DNA of 8,974 nucleotides from Candidatus Rifleibacteriota bacterium. GTDB taxonomy: Bacteria; Riflebacteria; Ozemobacteria; Ozemobacterales; Ozemobacteraceae. The position numbers and the translations under genes are program-made. Under the pieces are notes generated by a model that was not told where the DNA came from, made no database searches, and saw only the letters and a list, made by a program, of their open reading frames with translations. The stretch's first letter is position 1; each line of letters opens with the position of its first letter. Where the stretch lies: the NCBI GenBank assembly GCA_017526725.1, contig JAFXRA010000228.1:1-8974 (forward strand), written 5' to 3'. Shown here piece after piece: positions 6,957 through 8,974 of this stretch.

Positions 6957-7481
6957 TCATTTATTATCAGATTGATTGTTTGTATCTGATGTTGCAGATT
7001 CTTTAACTTCTTCTGGAGCAGATGCAGATTCTGATTCTTCTTTTACTTGTTCTTCAGAATTTGTTTCTTCTTTAGGCTTTTCTGATTGTTCTGCATCTTT
7101 TTTATCTGGAACGGCATCTTCAGGCTTTTTATGCTTGATTTCATCTAAATCCATTATCGCAGCTTGATGATAAGTCAGTTCAATCTTATTTCTTTTGGCT
7201 TTTAACAATAAATCAACAACGTTAGCTATTCTGCCGCCTGATTTTGCATGAAGTTCCAAATCTTTTATCTTAACGTCTATGTCTTTTTCTTTAAGTTTTA
7301 TTGCTGTTCTTAGATAATCATTTATCGGAACTCCTCTTCTTTTCATCATTGCCAGTTCCCAATAGCTGATTTTTACATCATGTTTCATGCATTGATAAAA
7401 CAATGTCATTGCATAATGACCAAAATATAAATAAAAAACTAGTGAACAAAAGATTATTATTCCTATTATCCAATACATCAT
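6957..7481 (-). CDS. FloA N-terminal-like membrane protein with acidic tail, lacking the flotillin core
   Basis: A 174-residue protein with one N-terminal membrane segment (about 4-28), a soluble region (36-115) and a charged tail. From memory of the family, the soluble region follows the N-terminal part of flotillin-like FloA (YqfA). Shared landmarks are VKISYWELAMMKRRGVP (36-52), LELHAKSGGRIANVVDLLLKA (75-95) and IELTYHQAAIMDLDEI (100-115). Bacillus FloA has about 331 residues; here the SPFH-like body and C-terminal coiled coil are absent. Residues 116-174 are Glu/Lys/Ser-rich and probably disordered. The end looks natural: about 100 bp remain before the ddh 3' end and carry no leftover flotillin sequence. 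An AAGGA site lies 11 nt before the first ATG, and Met2 is an alternative start. It is second in a two-gene unit, 46 bp after the gene at 7528-7992. Function is unknown; a membrane-patch scaffold or FloA partner is inference. Confidence 0.75.
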   Translation of the reverse strand: MMYWIIGIIIFCSLVFYLYFGHYAMTLFYQCMKHDVKISYWELAMMKRRGVPINDYLRTAIKLKEKDIDVKIKDLELHAKSGGRIANVVDLLLKAKRNKIELTYHQAAIMDLDEIKHKKPEDAVPDKKDAEQSEKPKEETNSEEQVKEESESASAPEEVKESATSDTNNQSDNK

Positions 7482-7527
7482 AATTTATAGATTCCTTTTC
7501 TATAGATTATAAATACTTTAATTCATT

Positions 7528-7992
7528 TTATTTTGTGGAAATCAAGTCAAATCTAATGATGGCTGTCCCAAATCTTGAGCTTCCTATTTGAATAGGGGCA
7601 ATAAAATCAATAGAGTTTTCTTTTGTGTTTTCTATTGCTGTTGCTTCCAATATAGTATCCAATTGTTTTTTTAAATCAGGAGAGACTGTCTGACCAAGTT
7701 TTGTAGATTTGTCTTTTGTTTTGTTTGCTAGATATTTTCCGTCAAGATTTAAAAAAGATACTTCTTGAATATTTGTATCATTTTTTGTTATTGATTCTGT
7801 GAAGGGAAGAAACTCGTCATAACTTTGTGAAATTATTGGCCCTTGAGCGGCAATTGCAATTGTAGAAACAAGATTTATACCGTATTTAATCTGATTATTC
7901 TTTATTGTTGTATCCTTTGCAGAGTTTATGGCTAGAAGCATAAAAGTACTTGTTAATAAAATTATAATAAGAGGAATGCTGATAAATCTCAT
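7528..7992 (-). CDS. Membrane-anchored extracytoplasmic sensor-like protein without output domain
   Basis: A 154-residue protein I cannot assign to a named family. It has an uncleaved-looking N-terminal membrane segment (about 4-22) and then about 130 residues predicted outside the cytoplasm. The layout resembles the extracytoplasmic sensor domains of histidine kinases and chemoreceptors. There is a helical stretch (about 28-72), then EVSFLNLDGKYLAN (77-90) with the strand-turn-DG-strand pattern typical of Cache/CHASE-like folds, then a closing pair of strands (about 128-150). No HAMP, kinase or methyl-accepting part follows, and the gene stops cleanly with TAA before its neighbour. There is no lipobox cysteine. 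The start has a good CGGAGA site 8 nt upstream and a near-consensus promoter. It is probably co-transcribed with the FloA-like gene, which suggests a joint job at the membrane. The sensor role is inferred from fold-like pattern only. Confidence 0.7.
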   Translation of the reverse strand: MRFISIPLIIILLTSTFMLLAINSAKDTTIKNNQIKYGINLVSTIAIAAQGPIISQSYDEFLPFTESITKNDTNIQEVSFLNLDGKYLANKTKDKSTKLGQTVSPDLKKQLDTILEATAIENTKENSIDFIAPIQIGSSRFGTAIIRFDLISTK

Positions 7993-8023
7993 TTCTTTAT
8001 CTCCGAAGGGAATTGGAAAATCT

Positions 8024-8052
8024 TTTATAATATACTATCATTAAAATGTAAA
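8024..8052 (-). promoter_or_regulatory. Strong sigma-70-type promoter for the minus-strand gene pair
   Basis: On the minus strand, TTTACA (8052-8047) and TATAAA (8029-8024) are separated by exactly 17 nt. Transcription would start near 8017, giving a leader of about 25 nt that includes the GGAG site at 8004-8001. This is the best promoter match noticed in the window. Confidence 0.75.
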
Positions 8053-8215
8053 TTCTCAAACAGGATTTGTGTTAAACAAATTTTAATTATTTGTCAGATG
8101 TGTAAAATACTAAAAATTTTTGAATGATATTGAATTTATAGACTTATATTTATAAAATAAGCTATAAGCTTTAAGATTTAATAGTTCTAACAATGACGGT
8201 TATAGCAAGGATTAA

Positions 8216-8232
8216 CGATTGCTAAAACAATC
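8216..8232. repeat. Hairpin related to the one downstream of waaA
   Basis: CGATTGCTAAAACAATC here matches the reverse complement of 5805-5821 (CGATTGCTGTCGCAATC) at 13 of 17 positions. All the differences fall in the 4-nt centre. The stem is 5 bp here and 6 bp at the other site. It suggests one small dispersed element in two intergenic regions, though short hairpins can match by chance. Confidence 0.5.
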
Positions 8233-8234
8233 CC

Positions 8235-8266
8235 CTAATCTCTTATCTCTATGCTCTAATCTCTTA
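8235..8266. repeat. 11-bp direct repeat CTAATCTCTTA, two copies
   Basis: The copies are at 8235-8245 and 8256-8266, 21 bp (about two helical turns) apart, with a related TCTCT tract between them. A shorter match, ATCTCTTAA, also occurs at 5871-5879 upstream of ddh. It lies just upstream of the presumed sbcD promoter, so an operator is possible, but simple pyrimidine-rich slippage is equally likely. Confidence 0.5.
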
Positions 8267-8277
8267 AAAGATTATTT

Positions 8278-8286
8278 TGCTTATAA
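8278..8286 (+). promoter_or_regulatory. Possible extended -10 promoter for sbcD
   Basis: TG-C-TTATAA (8278-8286) fits an extended -10 element about 33 nt before the ATG, but no convincing -35 is present at the proper distance. An alternative upstream candidate is TTGAAT/TAAAAT at 8130-8158. Confidence 0.3.
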
Positions 8287-8319
8287 AAGTTGGTTTAATT
8301 TAAAAAATGGAGTGCTCAG

Positions 8320-8974
8320 ATGAAGTTTATCCATCTAGGTGATTTGCACATTGGTAAAAATGTTAATGACTTCAATATGATAGATGATCAGAAATACATA
8401 TTGAGTCAGATTCTTGAGATTATCGACAAGAACAACGTCGAAGCAGCTTTGTTGGCTGGCGACATTTATGATAAGCCTATTCCATCAGAAGATGCCGTTT
8501 CCCTTTTAAACTTTTTTATTAACGAACTGGTTAAAAGAAAAGTTAAAACCTTTATCATCAGCGGCAATCACGATTCAGATGAAAGATTGAATTTCGGCAG
8601 TAGTCTTTTTGAAAAAAGCGATGTTTTTATTTTTACCAAATATGAAGGCAAATTGCTTAAACAAACTTTAACTGACGAGTTTGGCAATATTAACATTTTT
8701 ATGATGCCTTTTGTAAAAGCCTCCCAAGTTAAGCATTATTTCGAAGATGAAGAAATCCTTTCTTATGATGATGCTGTTAGAGTAGTTCTAGATCATACTG
8801 AAATTGATAAATCTGAAAGAAATATTATTCTTTCCCATCAGTTTGTAGCAGGAAAAAGCGGTAATCCTTCCTGCGGCGGTTCTGAATCCGTAAATACTAG
8901 AACCGTTGCAGAGAGTGTAGGCTCTGTTGAAATAGTATATTCAGACCGTTTTGAAGATTTTGATTATGTGGCGC
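8320..8974 (+). CDS. sbcD: Exonuclease SbcCD subunit D, N-terminal part (3' end outside window)
   Basis: The Mre11-family calcineurin-like nuclease subunit of SbcCD, which with the SbcC ATPase processes DNA hairpins and double-strand ends. 218 codons are visible out of the roughly 370-410 usual for the family, and the frame runs off the window end. Metal-binding motifs in order are GDLHIG (7-12, Asp8 and His10), AGDIYDKP (46-53), SGNHDS (81-86) and LSHQF (171-175, His173). The next expected motif, GHxH, would fall just past the edge after DYVA. ATG 8320 is supported by GGAG at 8309-8312 with 7-nt spacing. It is divergent from the sensor/FloA-like pair, and sbcC would be expected downstream, outside the window. 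Confidence 0.92.
   Translation, partial: MKFIHLGDLHIGKNVNDFNMIDDQKYILSQILEIIDKNNVEAALLAGDIYDKPIPSEDAVSLLNFFINELVKRKVKTFIISGNHDSDERLNFGSSLFEKSDVFIFTKYEGKLLKQTLTDEFGNINIFMMPFVKASQVKHYFEDEEILSYDDAVRVVLDHTEIDKSERNIILSHQFVAGKSGNPSCGGSESVNTRTVAESVGSVEIVYSDRFEDFDYVA

Larger units (their letters stand above)
7993..8319. other. Divergent intergenic region, non-coding
   Basis: This 327-bp stretch separates the minus-strand pair from sbcD. It holds the minus-strand promoter (8024-8052), a very AT-rich middle (8053-8180), a hairpin copy (8216-8232), short direct repeats (8235-8266) and the sbcD ribosome binding site. The middle contains a possible plus-strand promoter, TTGAAT (8130-8135) with a 17-nt spacer to TAAAAT (8153-8158), which is weak. 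Only ORFs of about 10 codons without ribosome sites were seen, and no RNA gene was recognised. Confidence 0.7.

Noticed and set aside
6976..7167. Plus-strand 63-codon Ser-rich ORF
   Set aside because: It is the antisense shadow of the acidic low-complexity tail of the FloA-like protein and has no start signals.

Overview
The window is AT-rich bacterial DNA from a diderm (LPS-making) organism. The evidence is a compact run of lipid A/Kdo genes and a meso-diaminopimelate (DAP) dehydrogenase, which implies DAP-type peptidoglycan. A FloA-related protein and a Firmicutes-style SbcD suggest an AT-rich lineage outside the Proteobacteria, such as a Negativicutes-like diderm Firmicute or another gut-type phylum. 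The sequence alone does not settle the taxonomy, and I leave it open.

Positions 1-5723 (+ strand) hold five tightly packed or overlapping genes that read as one operon. They are an MsbA-type lipid A flippase (5' end outside the window), a DUF374 acyltransferase-like protein, LpxB (lipid A disaccharide synthase), an LpxL/HtrB-family acyltransferase and WaaA/KdtA (Kdo transferase). Together they would build the lipid A disaccharide, acylate it, attach Kdo and flip the product across the inner membrane. LpxK is not in the visible part.

Positions 5685-5870 are a mosaic of short repeats: an inverted repeat that forms the last codons of waaA, a 9-bp tandem repeat, and four GTCCCAC boxes around a perfect hairpin. 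A promoter and a strong ribosome binding site then lead into the meso-DAP dehydrogenase gene (5952-6854), which ends at a clear intrinsic terminator.

Positions 6957-8052 (- strand) hold a two-gene unit behind a near-consensus promoter. The first gene encodes a membrane-anchored extracytoplasmic domain with no output domain. The second encodes a protein resembling only the N-terminal third of flotillin-like FloA, followed by an acidic disordered tail. This is the least ordinary part of the window and the best candidate for an undescribed membrane module.

Positions 7993-8319 are a non-coding divergent region with a second copy of the 17-nt hairpin seen after waaA. Positions 8320-8974 are the 5' part of sbcD, the nuclease subunit of SbcCD, cut by the window end.
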